Both the position numbers and the translations under genes were made by a program. Shown here one piece after another: positions 52,842 to 61,630 of a stretch of 64,000 nucleotides of DNA; the stretch's first letter is position 1; the number at the start of each line of letters is the position of its first letter. The DNA comes from Pseudomonadota bacterium (GTDB lineage: Bacteria > Pseudomonadota > Alphaproteobacteria > Rhizobiales > Xanthobacteraceae), in NCBI GenBank assembly GCA_023422775.1, contig JAFAGM010000016.1:1-64000 (forward strand), given 5' to 3'. The notes beneath the pieces were generated by a model. That model did not search any database, was not told the DNA's origin, and saw nothing but the letters and a program-made list of their open reading frames with translations.

Positions 52842-54026
52842 CTACGTCTCCACCAGCCCCGTGGTCGAACCGCTCGCAGCCGAATCCTTCCGCCCGTGCG
52901 GCAACGCCAGGTAGGACTCCGAGCTCATTTCGATCAGCCGCGACGAGGTGCGCTTGAATTCGTTGGCCTCGACGCCCTCGGTCGCCAGGTACAGCGACAG
53001 CGGATCGGCCCCGGCCGAGGCCATCAGCTTCACGGCGTTGTCGTAGAGCGTGTCGATCAGCGAGATGAAACGCTTGGCGGCGTTGCGCTCGGCGTAGCCC
53101 ATCACCGGAATCCGGTCGATCAGGATGGTGTGATAATCATGCGCCAGCCGCAGGTAGTCCGAGGCGGCAAGCGGTTTTTCGCAGATGTCGGCAAAGGAAA
53201 AACGCGCGACGCCGTGCGCCGAACACGGCACGCGCAGAACGCGGCCCTTGATCGCGATATCGCGCGGCTTGCACGGCGCGTTGCCGGTCATCCTGCGCCA
53301 GGCGCGGTCGAGCGCGGCGCCGGCTTCATCATCCGGCGGCACCAGCCACATCTTCACCCCGGTGAGTTTCTCCAGCCGGAAATCGGTGCGCGCATCGAGC
53401 CGCAGCACGTCCATGCGGCCTTCGATCTGCGCGATGAAGGGCAGGAACAGCGCGCGGTTGAGACCGCCCTTGTAGAGGTCTTCGGGCGCGACGTTCGAGG
53501 TCGCCACCACGACGGTGCCGAGTTCGAACAGTTTCGAGAACAGCCGGCCGAGGATCATGGCGTCGGCGATGTCGGTGACGTGGAATTCGTCGAAGCACAG
53601 CAGCCACGCCTCGTCGAAGATGGCGTTGGCCGTCAGTTCGATCACGTCGCTGTCGGCGATCTCGCCGCGGGCGATGTTCTGGCGATAGGCGTAGATCTTC
53701 TCATGCGCCTCGGCCATGAATTCGTGGAAATGGGCGCGCCGCTTGTGCCGGACCGGGCTCTGCTGGAAGAACAGATCCATCAGCATGGTTTTGCCGCGGC
53801 CGACCTCGCCATGAACGTAAAGTCCCTTCGGCGGCGGTTCGCTCTTGTCGCCGAACAGGCGGCCGAGCAGGCTCAGCTTGCGCACCGGCTTGTAGCTCGA
53901 AAGCCGCTCCTCCAGGCTGGCGAACGCCTCGACAGCGTCGGCCTGCGCCGGATCGGCCTCGATGGCGCCGGAGGACACCAGAGACTCATAATGCGCGCGG
54001 AACGAGGTGGGGTTGGCCGACAGCAT
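52842..54026 (-). CDS. zapE: ZapE/AFG1-like ATPase
   Basis: The 394-residue AAA-type ATPase has Walker A GEVGRGKT (73-80) in KGLYVHGEVGRGKTMLMDLF, Walker B LLCFDEFHVTDIADAMILGR and a sensor region VVVATSNVAPEDLYKGGLNR. ZapE acts at the division septum in E. coli; AFG1 helps clear respiratory subunits in mitochondria. The adjacency to mdh-suc is common in alphaproteobacteria. Confidence 0.92.
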   Translation of the reverse strand: MLSANPTSFRAHYESLVSSGAIEADPAQADAVEAFASLEERLSSYKPVRKLSLLGRLFGDKSEPPPKGLYVHGEVGRGKTMLMDLFFQQSPVRHKRRAHFHEFMAEAHEKIYAYRQNIARGEIADSDVIELTANAIFDEAWLLCFDEFHVTDIADAMILGRLFSKLFELGTVVVATSNVAPEDLYKGGLNRALFLPFIAQIEGRMDVLRLDARTDFRLEKLTGVKMWLVPPDDEAGAALDRAWRRMTGNAPCKPRDIAIKGRVLRVPCSAHGVARFSFADICEKPLAASDYLRLAHDYHTILIDRIPVMGYAERNAAKRFISLIDTLYDNAVKLMASAGADPLSLYLATEGVEANEFKRTSSRLIEMSSESYLALPHGRKDSAASGSTTGLVET

Positions 54027-54120
54027 GGCCCCCTTTCGGCCTCAAGCGGGCGAAAATTGCAAGTCGCCAATTGGCGGAAGGGGTATGCAGGCCGGGCGAC
54101 TCATACGCCGGGCTACAGCC

Positions 54121-54657
54121 TCACGCGCTCAGCGCGTAGGAATCCTCGACCACGTAGGGCCCGCCGCCGGTCGAGGCGCGGGAGGAGAACAGCACGAAGC
54201 GCGAGGCCAGGAACGTGCGGCTGGGGAAGTAACCGCGCACCGAGAGATAATCGGCGACATCCCGGCTCGACGCGTCGTGCAGCCGGGCCAGCGTCACATG
54301 CGGGGTGAATTTCCGGCCCTCGGGATCGAGCCCGAGCCGTTGCATCAGCCGCTCGAGTTCGGCCTGCAGTTCGATCAGCGGCCGGCTCGGCTCGACCGAT
54401 GCCACCACCGCGCGCGGTTTCCTGCCGCCAAAGCTTTGCAGGCCCCGTACCTTGACCTCGAACGGCTTGCGATTGATCCGAAACAGCATCGAGGCGATTT
54501 CATTCGCCGACATGCCGTCGATGTCGCCGATGAAGCGCAAGGTGACGTGATAATTTTCGGGATCGATCCAGCGTGCGCCGGGAAGGCCGCCACGCAAATT
54601 GGAAAGGGTCTGGCCGATCTCGGCCGGAATTTCCAGTCCAGCAAACAAACGTGGCAT
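54121..54657 (-). CDS. thpR: RNA 2',3'-cyclic phosphodiesterase
   Basis: This 178-residue protein of the 2H family carries the two catalytic HxTL motifs, HVTLRF (in NYHVTLRFIGDIDGM) and HVTLAR (in KFTPHVTLARLHDASS). It hydrolyses 2',3'-cyclic RNA ends in vitro and can join tRNA halves. Start MPRLFAGLEIPAEIGQTLSN is typical. It is separated from zapE by about 95 bases on the same strand. Confidence 0.93.
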   Translation of the reverse strand: MPRLFAGLEIPAEIGQTLSNLRGGLPGARWIDPENYHVTLRFIGDIDGMSANEIASMLFRINRKPFEVKVRGLQSFGGRKPRAVVASVEPSRPLIELQAELERLMQRLGLDPEGRKFTPHVTLARLHDASSRDVADYLSVRGYFPSRTFLASRFVLFSSRASTGGGPYVVEDSYALSA

Positions 54658-54837
54658 CGCATGACTCCCGATGCTTGGACACGACCTTGAAAAGGCCCAT
54701 GTCCTGTAGATTCGCCCGGTGACGAATCACCGATAGCTGTTTTCTAGCCGACTTATGTGACTCTGCGAAGCACGGGGCGTTTACGAACCGGAAACCGTCG
54801 GGGAAAACGCGCGGTAACCTTGTCTCCTGCCGCTTTT

Positions 54838-55491
54838 TCAACTCCGTTGCGCAGAAACCGTGCCAACCAGTGCCTCCGCCATGGGCAGAATGTTCTTCAC
54901 GATGACGTCGACCCCCTCGGCCGTCGGATGGATCCCGTCGGCCTGGTTGAGCCTGGCGTCGGCTGCGACCCCTTCCAGGAAGAACGGATAGAGCGGCACG
55001 CCGAAGGATTTCGCAAGCTCCGGATAGATCGCGTTGAAACGGGCGGCATACTCGGTGCCGTAATTGGGCGGCGCAAGCATTCCGCACAGCAGGACGGCGA
55101 TCTTGCGCGCCTTCAGCCGCGTCAGGATCTCGCTCAGGGCGGCGCGGGTGACGCCGGGATCTATCCCGCGCAAGGCGTCGTTGGCACCGAGTTCCACGAT
55201 GACCGCCTCGGTTCCCTCGGGCACCGACCAGTCCAGCCGGTCGCGACCGCCCGAGGTGGTATCGCCGGACACCCCGGCGTTGGTCATGTCGACCTTTATC
55301 CCCTTGTCGCTCAAGGCCTTCTGTAGCCGCGCCGGGAACGCGGCGGTGGCAGGCAGGCCCAGTCCCGCGCTTAAGGAGTCGCCCAGGACGACCATCTTGA
55401 CGGGCCGTTCCGGCGCGGCGGCCGGAGTTTGGGCCAAAGCGGGTCCGGCCGTCATCAAAGCCACAATCAACACGCGTATGTGCGCGAACAT
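54838..55491 (-). CDS. GDSL/SGNH arylesterase-lysophospholipase (TesA-like)
   Basis: The 217-residue periplasmic hydrolase has a clean signal peptide (MFAHIRVLIVALMTAGPALA) and the SGNH blocks: GDSLSAG with nucleophile Ser39, the Gly/Asn blocks in NAGVSGDTTSGG and LGANDAL, and the catalytic Asp/His in DGIHPTAEG. TesA-type enzymes cleave acyl thioesters and lysophospholipids. Longer in-frame starts (55542, 55626) would overlap the divergent ABC gene. A TesA-like gene divergent to ybbA-ybbP is a conserved bacterial arrangement. Confidence 0.9.
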   Translation of the reverse strand: MFAHIRVLIVALMTAGPALAQTPAAAPERPVKMVVLGDSLSAGLGLPATAAFPARLQKALSDKGIKVDMTNAGVSGDTTSGGRDRLDWSVPEGTEAVIVELGANDALRGIDPGVTRAALSEILTRLKARKIAVLLCGMLAPPNYGTEYAARFNAIYPELAKSFGVPLYPFFLEGVAADARLNQADGIHPTAEGVDVIVKNILPMAEALVGTVSAQRS

Positions 55492-55540
55492 CCTTTTCAA
55501 GCCCTCGACCCGAGCGGTGGAAGTGCCATATGACCGAGCC

Positions 55541-56254
55541 ATGGACAGTCTCATCGATCCCTCTTCACTGACCGGCGTCGAGCCGGACACGATTTCCATC
55601 GCCAACGTCAACCTCTCGCTCGGCACGGGCGCCGCGCGCGTTCATATCCTGAAAGATATCAGCCTTCGTGTGGCATCCGGGGAAGCAATCGGCCTGATCG
55701 GCCCGTCAGGTTCGGGCAAATCGACCTTGCTGATGGTGATGGCGGGATTGGAACGTCCTGACAGCGGAGAGGTGGTGGTCAACGGCACGCCGTTCAATGC
55801 CCTCGACGAGGACGCGCTGGCCCGATTTCGCGGCCGCCAGGTCGGCATCGTGTTCCAGTCGTTTCATCTGATTCCGACGATGACGGCGCTGGAAAACGTA
55901 GCGGTGCCGCTGGAACTCGCGGGCAATCCCGACGCCGCACAGCGCGCGGCGAAGGAATTGACCTCGGTCGGGCTCGGCGATCGCCTGCACCACTATCCGA
56001 CCCAATTGTCCGGCGGCGAGCAGCAACGCGTTGCGCTGGCCCGCGCGCTGGCGCCCGACCCCGCGATCCTGGTGGCGGACGAACCGACCGGCAATCTCGA
56101 TGAAGCCACCGGCAGGCAGATCGTCGATCTTCTGTTCACCAAGCACGCCGAGCGCGGCATGACGCTGGTGCTGGTGACGCACGACACCTCGCTGGCGCAG
56201 CGTTGCGACCGCGTGGTGCGCTTGCGTTCGGGCCGGATCGACGGACATTCATGA
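55541..56254 (+). CDS. YbbA-like ABC transporter ATPase
   Basis: The 237-residue ATPase has Walker A GPSGSGKS (54-61), LSGGEQQRVALARALAPDPA, Walker B ILVADEPTGNLDEATG and the switch His in LVLVTHDTSLAQRC. It pairs with the large permease whose ATG overlaps its stop (ATGA). YbbA-YbbP next to a TesA-like esterase is a recurring cluster, with proposed roles in lipid or lipoprotein handling. The start at 55541 lies in the 49-base gap to the divergent esterase gene. Confidence 0.9.
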   Translation: MDSLIDPSSLTGVEPDTISIANVNLSLGTGAARVHILKDISLRVASGEAIGLIGPSGSGKSTLLMVMAGLERPDSGEVVVNGTPFNALDEDALARFRGRQVGIVFQSFHLIPTMTALENVAVPLELAGNPDAAQRAAKELTSVGLGDRLHHYPTQLSGGEQQRVALARALAPDPAILVADEPTGNLDEATGRQIVDLLFTKHAERGMTLVLVTHDTSLAQRCDRVVRLRSGRIDGHS

Positions 56255-58833
56255 CCACGGTTTCCGAACCCGTTTACCGCAGCCGGGCATCGTCGCTGGC
56301 ACTGCGCTACGCGCTGCGCGAACTGCGTGGCGGCCTGCGCGGCTTCTACGTCTTCATCGCCTGCATCGCGCTCGGTGTGATGGCGATTGCCGGCGTCGGC
56401 TCGGTCGCGGCCAGTCTCAGCGAAGGCCTGACGCGCGAGGGCCGCACGCTGCTCGGCGGCGACGTGGCGTTCTCGCTGATCCAGCGCGAAGCGAAACCTG
56501 AGGAACTCGCGTTCCTGCGCGCGCGCGGCGAGGTCTCGGTCGCGGCAGCATTGCGGGTCATGGCCCGCGGCAGTGACGACAAGCTGGCGCTGGTCGAACT
56601 CAAGGCCGTGGATGGCGGCTATCCGCTCCTCGGCCAGGTGACGCTCGAGCCGCAAATGCCGATGGCCGATCTGCTGGCCGAGCGGCAAGATACATCCGGT
56701 ACCGCGTTCGGCGCGGCGGTGGATTCCACCCTGCTCGCCCGGCTCGATCTCAAGCTTGGCGACCGCATCGGCATCGGCAGCGCCACGTTCCAGATCCGCA
56801 GCGTGGTCACAGCCGAGCCGGACAAGCTCGCCGGCAATGTGGGGCTGGGTCCGCGTGTCCTGGTCAGCGAGGCGAGCCTGCGTGCCACCGGGCTGTTGCA
56901 GCCCGGCAGCCTGGTACGCTGGATCTATCGCGTGAAGCTGCCTGATAACGCGGCCGACGACCGCGCGGCGAACCGGCTGATCGAGAACGCGCGCAGCGCC
57001 CTGCCCGAGGCAGGCTGGTGGATCCGCAGCAGCAGCAACGCCTCGCCGCAACTCGAACGCACCATCAACCGCTTCACCCAGTTCCTGACGCTGGTCGGCC
57101 TCGCCGCGCTCCTGGTCGGCGGCGTCGGCGTCGCCAACGCGGTCAAGAGCCACATCGACCGCCGCCGCGACGTCATCGCCTCGTTCAAGGCGCTCGGTGC
57201 CACCGGCCGCGACGTCTTCACGATCTATTTGACCCAGGTGCTCCTGCTCGCCGGCGTCGGCGCGGTGATCGGCCTGGCTGCCGGCGCGGCGTTGCCGTAC
57301 GTCATTGTCGGCGTTTTCGGCAAGCTGCTGCCGCTGCCGGTGGTTCCAGCCCTGCACGCGGGCGAACTCGCGTTGTCGTTCGTCTATGGCCTGCTGACGG
57401 CGCTCGCCTTCGGACTATGGCCGCTCGGGCGGGTGCATGACGTGCCGGTTGCGGCGCTGTTTCGCGAAGAGGTCGCCCGCGAGTGGCACCGTCCGCGCTG
57501 GAGGTATCTCGCGCTGATGGCCGTGGTGATCGCACTTCTGGTCGCGGTGGCGATCGGTCTTGCCTACGACAAGCGGATCGCAGCCGTGTTCGTCGTCTCC
57601 TCGGTGGCGGTATTCGCGCTGCTGCGCGGCGTCGCCGCCGGGCTGATGGCGCTGGCGCGCCGGCTGCCCCGGAGCCGCATCACCATGCTGCGGCTGGCGA
57701 TCGCCAATATCTACCGGCCCGGCGCGCTGACGCCCTCGGTCGTGATGTCGCTCGGCCTCGGGCTTGCGGTCCTGGTCACGATCACCCAGATCGACGGCAA
57801 TCTGCGCCGACAGTTCCTGGCCGCACTGCCGGAGCGCGCACCCTCGTTCTACTTCATCGACATTCCGACCGCCGACGCCGACCGCTTCGGCGACTTCCTC
57901 AGGAAGTTGGCGCCGGAATCGACGGTGGAGGAGGTCCCGATGCTGCGCGGGCGCATCGTCGGCGCCCGCGGCGTCAAGGCCGACGAACTCGAGCCGTCGA
58001 AGGATTCCGAGTGGGTGCTGCAGAGCGACCGCGGCCTGACCTACACCAGCGAAGTTCCCAAGGGCTCGGAGGTGGTCGAGGGCGAATGGTGGAGCGCGGA
58101 CTACAAAGGGCCGCCGCTGGTCTCGCTGGAAAAAAGGATCGCCGACGGGTTGAATCTCAAGATCGGCGACGAGATCGTCGTCAATGTCCTCGGCCGCGAC
58201 ATCCCGGCCCGGATCAGCAATCTGCGCAACGTCGACTGGCAGGGGCTGGGCATCAATTTCGTGCTGGTGTTCTCGCCCAACGCCTTCAAGGGCGCACCGC
58301 ACAGCCATGTCGCGACCCTGTCTGAAACCCACCCCGATCCGGCCGGCGACGCCCGGATCGTCAAGCAGGTGGCCGAAGCGTTTCCGACGGTGACCAGCGT
58401 GCGGGTCCGCGAGGCGCTGGACACCGTGGGAACCGTCGTCACCAACCTCGTGCTCGCGATTCGCGGCGCCAGCGCGGTGACGCTGATATCCGCCATCCTG
58501 GTGCTGGGCGGCGCGCTCGCTGCCGGCCATCGCCACCGGGTCTACGACGCGGTGATCCTGAAGACGCTCGGCGCGACGCGCTCGCGCCTGCTCGGCGCCT
58601 ATGCGCTTGAATACCTGATGATCGGATTGGCTACGGCAGTGTTCGGCGTGATCGCAGGCTCGATCGCGGCCTGGCTGATCGTCACCCGGCTGATGACCTT
58701 GAGTTTCATCTGGCAAGCCGGCAGCGCCGCGGGCGTCGTGGCCGCCGCCCTGATCGTCACGGTAGGCCTCGGGCTCGCCGGGACGTTGCTGGCCCTGAAC
58801 CAGAAGCCGGCCAGCGTGTTGCGAAATTTGTGA
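56251..58833 (+). CDS. YbbP-like ABC transporter permease, FtsX family
   Basis: This 860-residue permease has an N-terminal helix (GFYVFIACIALGVMAIAGVG), a large periplasmic domain, and two FtsX half-modules: TQFLTLVGLAALLVGGVGVA with DVIASFKALGATGRDVFTIY, and at the end ASAVTLISAILVLGGALAAG with VYDAVILKTLGATRSRLLGA. The size and layout match YbbP, not the shorter MacB or LolC types. It is coupled to the ATPase. Substrate unproven; envelope lipid or lipoprotein is the usual guess. Confidence 0.9.
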   Translation: MTTVSEPVYRSRASSLALRYALRELRGGLRGFYVFIACIALGVMAIAGVGSVAASLSEGLTREGRTLLGGDVAFSLIQREAKPEELAFLRARGEVSVAAALRVMARGSDDKLALVELKAVDGGYPLLGQVTLEPQMPMADLLAERQDTSGTAFGAAVDSTLLARLDLKLGDRIGIGSATFQIRSVVTAEPDKLAGNVGLGPRVLVSEASLRATGLLQPGSLVRWIYRVKLPDNAADDRAANRLIENARSALPEAGWWIRSSSNASPQLERTINRFTQFLTLVGLAALLVGGVGVANAVKSHIDRRRDVIASFKALGATGRDVFTIYLTQVLLLAGVGAVIGLAAGAALPYVIVGVFGKLLPLPVVPALHAGELALSFVYGLLTALAFGLWPLGRVHDVPVAALFREEVAREWHRPRWRYLALMAVVIALLVAVAIGLAYDKRIAAVFVVSSVAVFALLRGVAAGLMALARRLPRSRITMLRLAIANIYRPGALTPSVVMSLGLGLAVLVTITQIDGNLRRQFLAALPERAPSFYFIDIPTADADRFGDFLRKLAPESTVEEVPMLRGRIVGARGVKADELEPSKDSEWVLQSDRGLTYTSEVPKGSEVVEGEWWSADYKGPPLVSLEKRIADGLNLKIGDEIVVNVLGRDIPARISNLRNVDWQGLGINFVLVFSPNAFKGAPHSHVATLSETHPDPAGDARIVKQVAEAFPTVTSVRVREALDTVGTVVTNLVLAIRGASAVTLISAILVLGGALAAGHRHRVYDAVILKTLGATRSRLLGAYALEYLMIGLATAVFGVIAGSIAAWLIVTRLMTLSFIWQAGSAAGVVAAALIVTVGLGLAGTLLALNQKPASVLRNL

Positions 58834-59030
58834 CAATTTGTAGCGGCGGAAAGGCGGGGTTAACGCTGCTTTGCACCGGAATGGCTGGCAGAAGCGACAT
58901 TCAGCCGCGCGTGGAAGCTTGCACCGAATGTGTTAGTTTCCCACATACCAGCCAAGCTCAGTGGCCGGTTTGATGACCCAGCTTGATGACCCAAGTGTAA
59001 TGTCGGCAAATCGGATATCTGAGATAGAAA

Positions 59031-59086
59031 TCTAACCGGGGCCGCAAACCCTTGCGTTCCGCCGGGCAACCAACGGGAATTCGACC
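59031..59086 (+). ncRNA. Candidate ybhL-type leader RNA upstream of a BI-1 family gene
   Basis: Immediately before the BI-1/YbhL-type gene the sequence gccgcaaacccttgcgttcc (59041-59060) forms a 5-bp hairpin (cgcaa/ttgcg), followed by gccgggcaaccaacgggaat. The ybhL motif is a known alphaproteobacterial leader found directly upstream of ybhL genes; position and a plausible fold fit, but I matched it from memory. Confidence 0.45.
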
Positions 59087-59878
59087 ATGTCGGACCTAGA
59101 CCGTAACTACACTTCTCCTTTCGGCCGGGCCGCCGGGCGCGTTGATGCCGCGACCGTCGATGCCGGTCTGCGCTCCTACATGCTGCGCATCTACAACTAC
59201 ATGAGCATCGGCCTGGCCATCACCGGCCTGGCGGCGCTCGGCGTCTACATGGCCGCCGTGACCACCGACCAGGCTGGTGCCGCCGCCAGGTTCGGCAACG
59301 CCTTCCTGACGCCGTTCGGCTACGCGATGTATGTCAGCCCGCTGAAGTGGCTGTTCATCCTCGCGCCGCTGGCGATGGTGTTCGCGATCTCGGCCGGCAT
59401 CAACCGGCTGCGGCCCGCGACCGCCCAGATGTTGTTCTGGGTGTTCTCGGCGCTGATGGGCATTTCGCTGTCGTCGATCTTCCTGGTGTATACCCACACC
59501 TCGATCGTGCGGGTGTTCTTCATCACCGCGGCGACCTTCGGCGCGCTGAGCCTCTACGGCTATACCACCAAGCGTGACATGAGCGGCATGGGCTCGTTCC
59601 TGTTCATGGGCCTGATCGGCGTCATCATCGCGAGCCTGGTCAACCTGTTCCTGGCGAGCTCGATGTTGCAGTTCATCGTCTCGGTGGTCGGTGTGCTGGT
59701 GTTCGCGGGCCTCACCGCCTGGGATACCCAGCGGCTGAAGAACGACTACATCTACGGCTACGCCGCCCAGGGCGGAGAGATTGCGGAGAAGGCGGCGATT
59801 AGCGGTGCGCTGTCGCTCTACCTGAACTTCATCAACCTGTTCACGCTGCTGCTGCAGCTGCTCGGTCAGCGCGACTAA
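59087..59878 (+). CDS. Bax inhibitor-1/YccA family membrane protein (YbhL type)
   Basis: The 263-residue protein has seven hydrophobic helices and the BI-1 pattern: LRSYMLRIYNYMSIGLAITG, SPLKWLFILAPLAMVFAISA, ALMGISLSSIFLVYTHTSIV, ATFGALSLYGYTTKRDMSGM and VFAGLTAWDTQRLKNDYIYG, ending in ALSLYLNFINLFTLLLQLLG. These are pH-sensitive calcium leak channels or membrane-stress proteins in bacteria. A structured leader precedes it and a terminator follows. Confidence 0.93.
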   Translation: MSDLDRNYTSPFGRAAGRVDAATVDAGLRSYMLRIYNYMSIGLAITGLAALGVYMAAVTTDQAGAAARFGNAFLTPFGYAMYVSPLKWLFILAPLAMVFAISAGINRLRPATAQMLFWVFSALMGISLSSIFLVYTHTSIVRVFFITAATFGALSLYGYTTKRDMSGMGSFLFMGLIGVIIASLVNLFLASSMLQFIVSVVGVLVFAGLTAWDTQRLKNDYIYGYAAQGGEIAEKAAISGALSLYLNFINLFTLLLQLLGQRD

Positions 59879-59907
59879 GCGAGACCCGCAAAGGTGAAGA
59901 GTTCGAG

Positions 59908-59938
59908 CCCCGGCCTTGCGGCCGGGGCTTTTCTTTTG
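59908..59938 (+). terminator. Terminator after the BI-1 gene
   Basis: gccccggcc and ggccggggc form a 9-bp hairpin with loop ttgc, followed by ttttctttt, an intrinsic terminator about 30 bases past the stop. Confidence 0.8.
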
Positions 59939-59964
59939 CCGACAGCAAAAATATTCTGTCGGCC

Positions 59965-60501
59965 ATGTCCGCTCCCGAAATCCGGCCGGCCGCCGAGGCC
60001 GACCTCCCCGCCATCACGGAAATCTACGAGCACGCGGTGCTTTACGGCACCGCGACGTTCGAACTGATCCCGCCCGATCTCGCCGAGATGACCCGGCGGT
60101 TCCGGGCGCTGATGGACGGCGGCTTTCCCTATTTCGTCGCCGCGGTCGACGGCCATGCGATCGGATACGCTTATGCCGGCCCGTACCGGCCGCGGCCGGC
60201 CTACCGGTTCACGGTGGAGAACTCGGTCTATTTGCAGCCGGCCATCCACCGGCGCGGTATCGGCCTGCAGCTGCTGCGGCGGCTGATCGCGGAATGCGAG
60301 GCCCGCGGCTACCGGCAGATGATCGCGGTCATCGGCGATTCCGCCAATGCCGGTTCGATCGGCGTTCACACCAGGACCGGCTTCCAGATGATCGGGACGC
60401 ACCCCAGCGTCGGCTTCAAGTTCGGCCGCTGGCTCGACACCGTGATGATGCAGCTGGCGCTCGGCGAAGGCGCGGCCACAGTGCCGAAGGACGGAGCGTA
60501 G
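59965..60501 (+). CDS. GNAT N-acetyltransferase, phosphinothricin acetyltransferase-like
   Basis: This 178-residue enzyme matches the Pat/Bar-like GNAT group: IRPAAEADLPAITEIYEHAV, ATFELIPPDLAEMTRRFRAL, GYAYAGPYRPRPAYRFTVEN and the CoA-binding QPAIHRRGIGLQLLRRLIAE, then SANAGSIGVHTRTGFQMIGT. Such enzymes acetylate amino acid analogues including methionine sulfoximine; the natural substrate here is unknown. It follows the BI-1 terminator. Confidence 0.9.
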   Translation: MSAPEIRPAAEADLPAITEIYEHAVLYGTATFELIPPDLAEMTRRFRALMDGGFPYFVAAVDGHAIGYAYAGPYRPRPAYRFTVENSVYLQPAIHRRGIGLQLLRRLIAECEARGYRQMIAVIGDSANAGSIGVHTRTGFQMIGTHPSVGFKFGRWLDTVMMQLALGEGAATVPKDGA

Positions 60502-60514
60502 GTACTCGCTACCG

Positions 60515-60631
60515 GCCTCATGGTGAGGAGCGCGTCTTCGCGCGTCTCCGGACGATGCAGGCATCGCCGGGCGAACCATGAAGGCCCGATGTGGCCATCC
60601 TTCGAGACGCGCAGACTCCTCAGTATGAGGA
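60515..60631. repeat. Palindromic repeat, family D (CCTCATGGTGAGGAGC type)
   Basis: cctcatggtgaggagcgcgt...gaaccatgaaggc...catccttcgagacgc...ctcctcagtatgagg forms several inverted blocks. I recall this element from Bradyrhizobium and Rhodopseudomonas genomes. It lies between convergent genes. Confidence 0.7.
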
Positions 60632-60637
60632 CCCCGC

Positions 60638-61009
60638 CTAAACCACCGCCAGCTTGCGGTCGATCACCAGCAGGACGCGTTCCAGTTCGTGACCGCGGCG
60701 CAGGATGAGGCCGGTCGCCGAAATCACGCTGTACATGCCCTGCTTGCGCGCCAGCCGCGGATCCTTCTCGATGCGGTAGATCGGCACTTCCGACGCGCGG
60801 CGGAATACCGAGAACACCGCGCGGTCCTTCAGGAAGTCGATCGCATAGTCTCGCCACTCGCCATCGGCGACCATGCGCCCGTACAGATTGAGGATTCGAT
60901 TCAGTTCGAGACGATTGAATGTGACGCGATTCGGCGGTGGGCTCGCAGCGGCTGCGCGCGCCACCGCGCGGCTCTCGGTTGGATCGGTGTCCTCCGATAT
61001 CGAGCTCAT
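60638..61009 (-). CDS. DUF2794 family protein
   Basis: The 123-residue protein has a low-complexity start then NRVTFNRLELNRILNLYGRM, DYAIDFLKDRAVFSVFRRAS and YRIEKDPRLARKQGMYSVIS, matching DUF2794, a small alphaproteobacterial family of unknown function. It converges on the GNAT gene across a palindromic repeat. Confidence 0.88.
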   Translation of the reverse strand: MSSISEDTDPTESRAVARAAAASPPPNRVTFNRLELNRILNLYGRMVADGEWRDYAIDFLKDRAVFSVFRRASEVPIYRIEKDPRLARKQGMYSVISATGLILRRGHELERVLLVIDRKLAVV

Positions 61010-61618
61010 GGAGCGCCTCCTGTCATCTCAGGCATGCTCTCGCTCCGAAAACCGGTCCCCACTTTTCGGGAGCATGTCACAATGTACATGATCGCGCTAA
61101 CTGCAGGCCGCCGCAAGTGGGTTGTAAAATCGAAGGAAACCGCCGCGAGCCGGGCGAATTGTCGGAAAATTCCGAGTCACGGGATCGTTAGCGGAATCTT
61201 ATTACTGCCCAACTTCCGCCCAGCGCCCGCCCCGCTGGTCTGCGAAAAAGTAATCCTGCGTTGGCCCGGTCCTTTCGGTTCCGGATTCCTCAGCCCCCAG
61301 CCCCCCGGGGCCGTCGGGATCGGGCCTGTTACGCAGGGGAGTTAATCCCGATACTGGGCCAACGAAAGTTGGTCCTTTTCGTTTGTGGGATGCCTGTCTC
61401 GCGAACGATGCGAGAGCTTCACCGGATATGGCGCTAGGTCCGGTTTGAAGTCTCGGGAATCGAAGCCCGGATGCAGCGAAGCATGAACCGGGAATCATCC
61501 GGGCGGAAGAAGCCGTTCCGGATTTCGCGCTGCGCCATTCGGGCTACGCGAATGTGCCCGGGCTACGCCAGTGTGCCATTGCCAAATTAACGGAGCACCA
61601 AATTAGCGGAGCGCCAAA
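61010..61618. other. Long intergenic region holding a candidate structured RNA
   Basis: About 600 bases between DUF2794 and DUF1223 genes without a convincing ORF. It includes a region of strong secondary structure at 61259-61383 (listed separately) and, near 61583-61630, three 16-base tandem repeats that run into the 3' end of the DUF1223 gene. Confidence 0.6.
61259..61383. ncRNA. Candidate structured RNA or attenuator-like element
   Basis: cgttggccc (61259-61267) and gggccaacg (61356-61364) form a perfect 9-bp outer stem enclosing about 90 bases, with an inner 7-bp stem (tcgggat 61314-61320 with atcccga 61345-61351). A second hairpin, aacgaaa/tttcgtt (61361-61383), shares bases with the outer stem, so the two are mutually exclusive. 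The strand and identity are unknown; I could not match it to a known RNA family. Confidence 0.4.
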
Positions 61619-61630
61619 TTAACGGAGCGC
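61583..61630. repeat. Three 16-base tandem repeats at the end of the DUF1223 gene
   Basis: caaattaacggagcac, caaattagcggagcgc and caaattaacggagcgc follow one another. The last copy covers the final codons and stop of the DUF1223 gene, so its 3' end has been duplicated twice. Confidence 0.8.

Noticed and set aside
61259..61383. 6S RNA or SRP RNA
   Set aside because: The conserved SRP tetraloop region is absent, and there is no ygfA or zapA neighbour or clear 6S bulge, so I left the element unnamed.
61583..61630. CRISPR-like repeats
   Set aside because: The three units are contiguous with no spacers, so this is a short tandem duplication. No CRISPR array was seen in the window.
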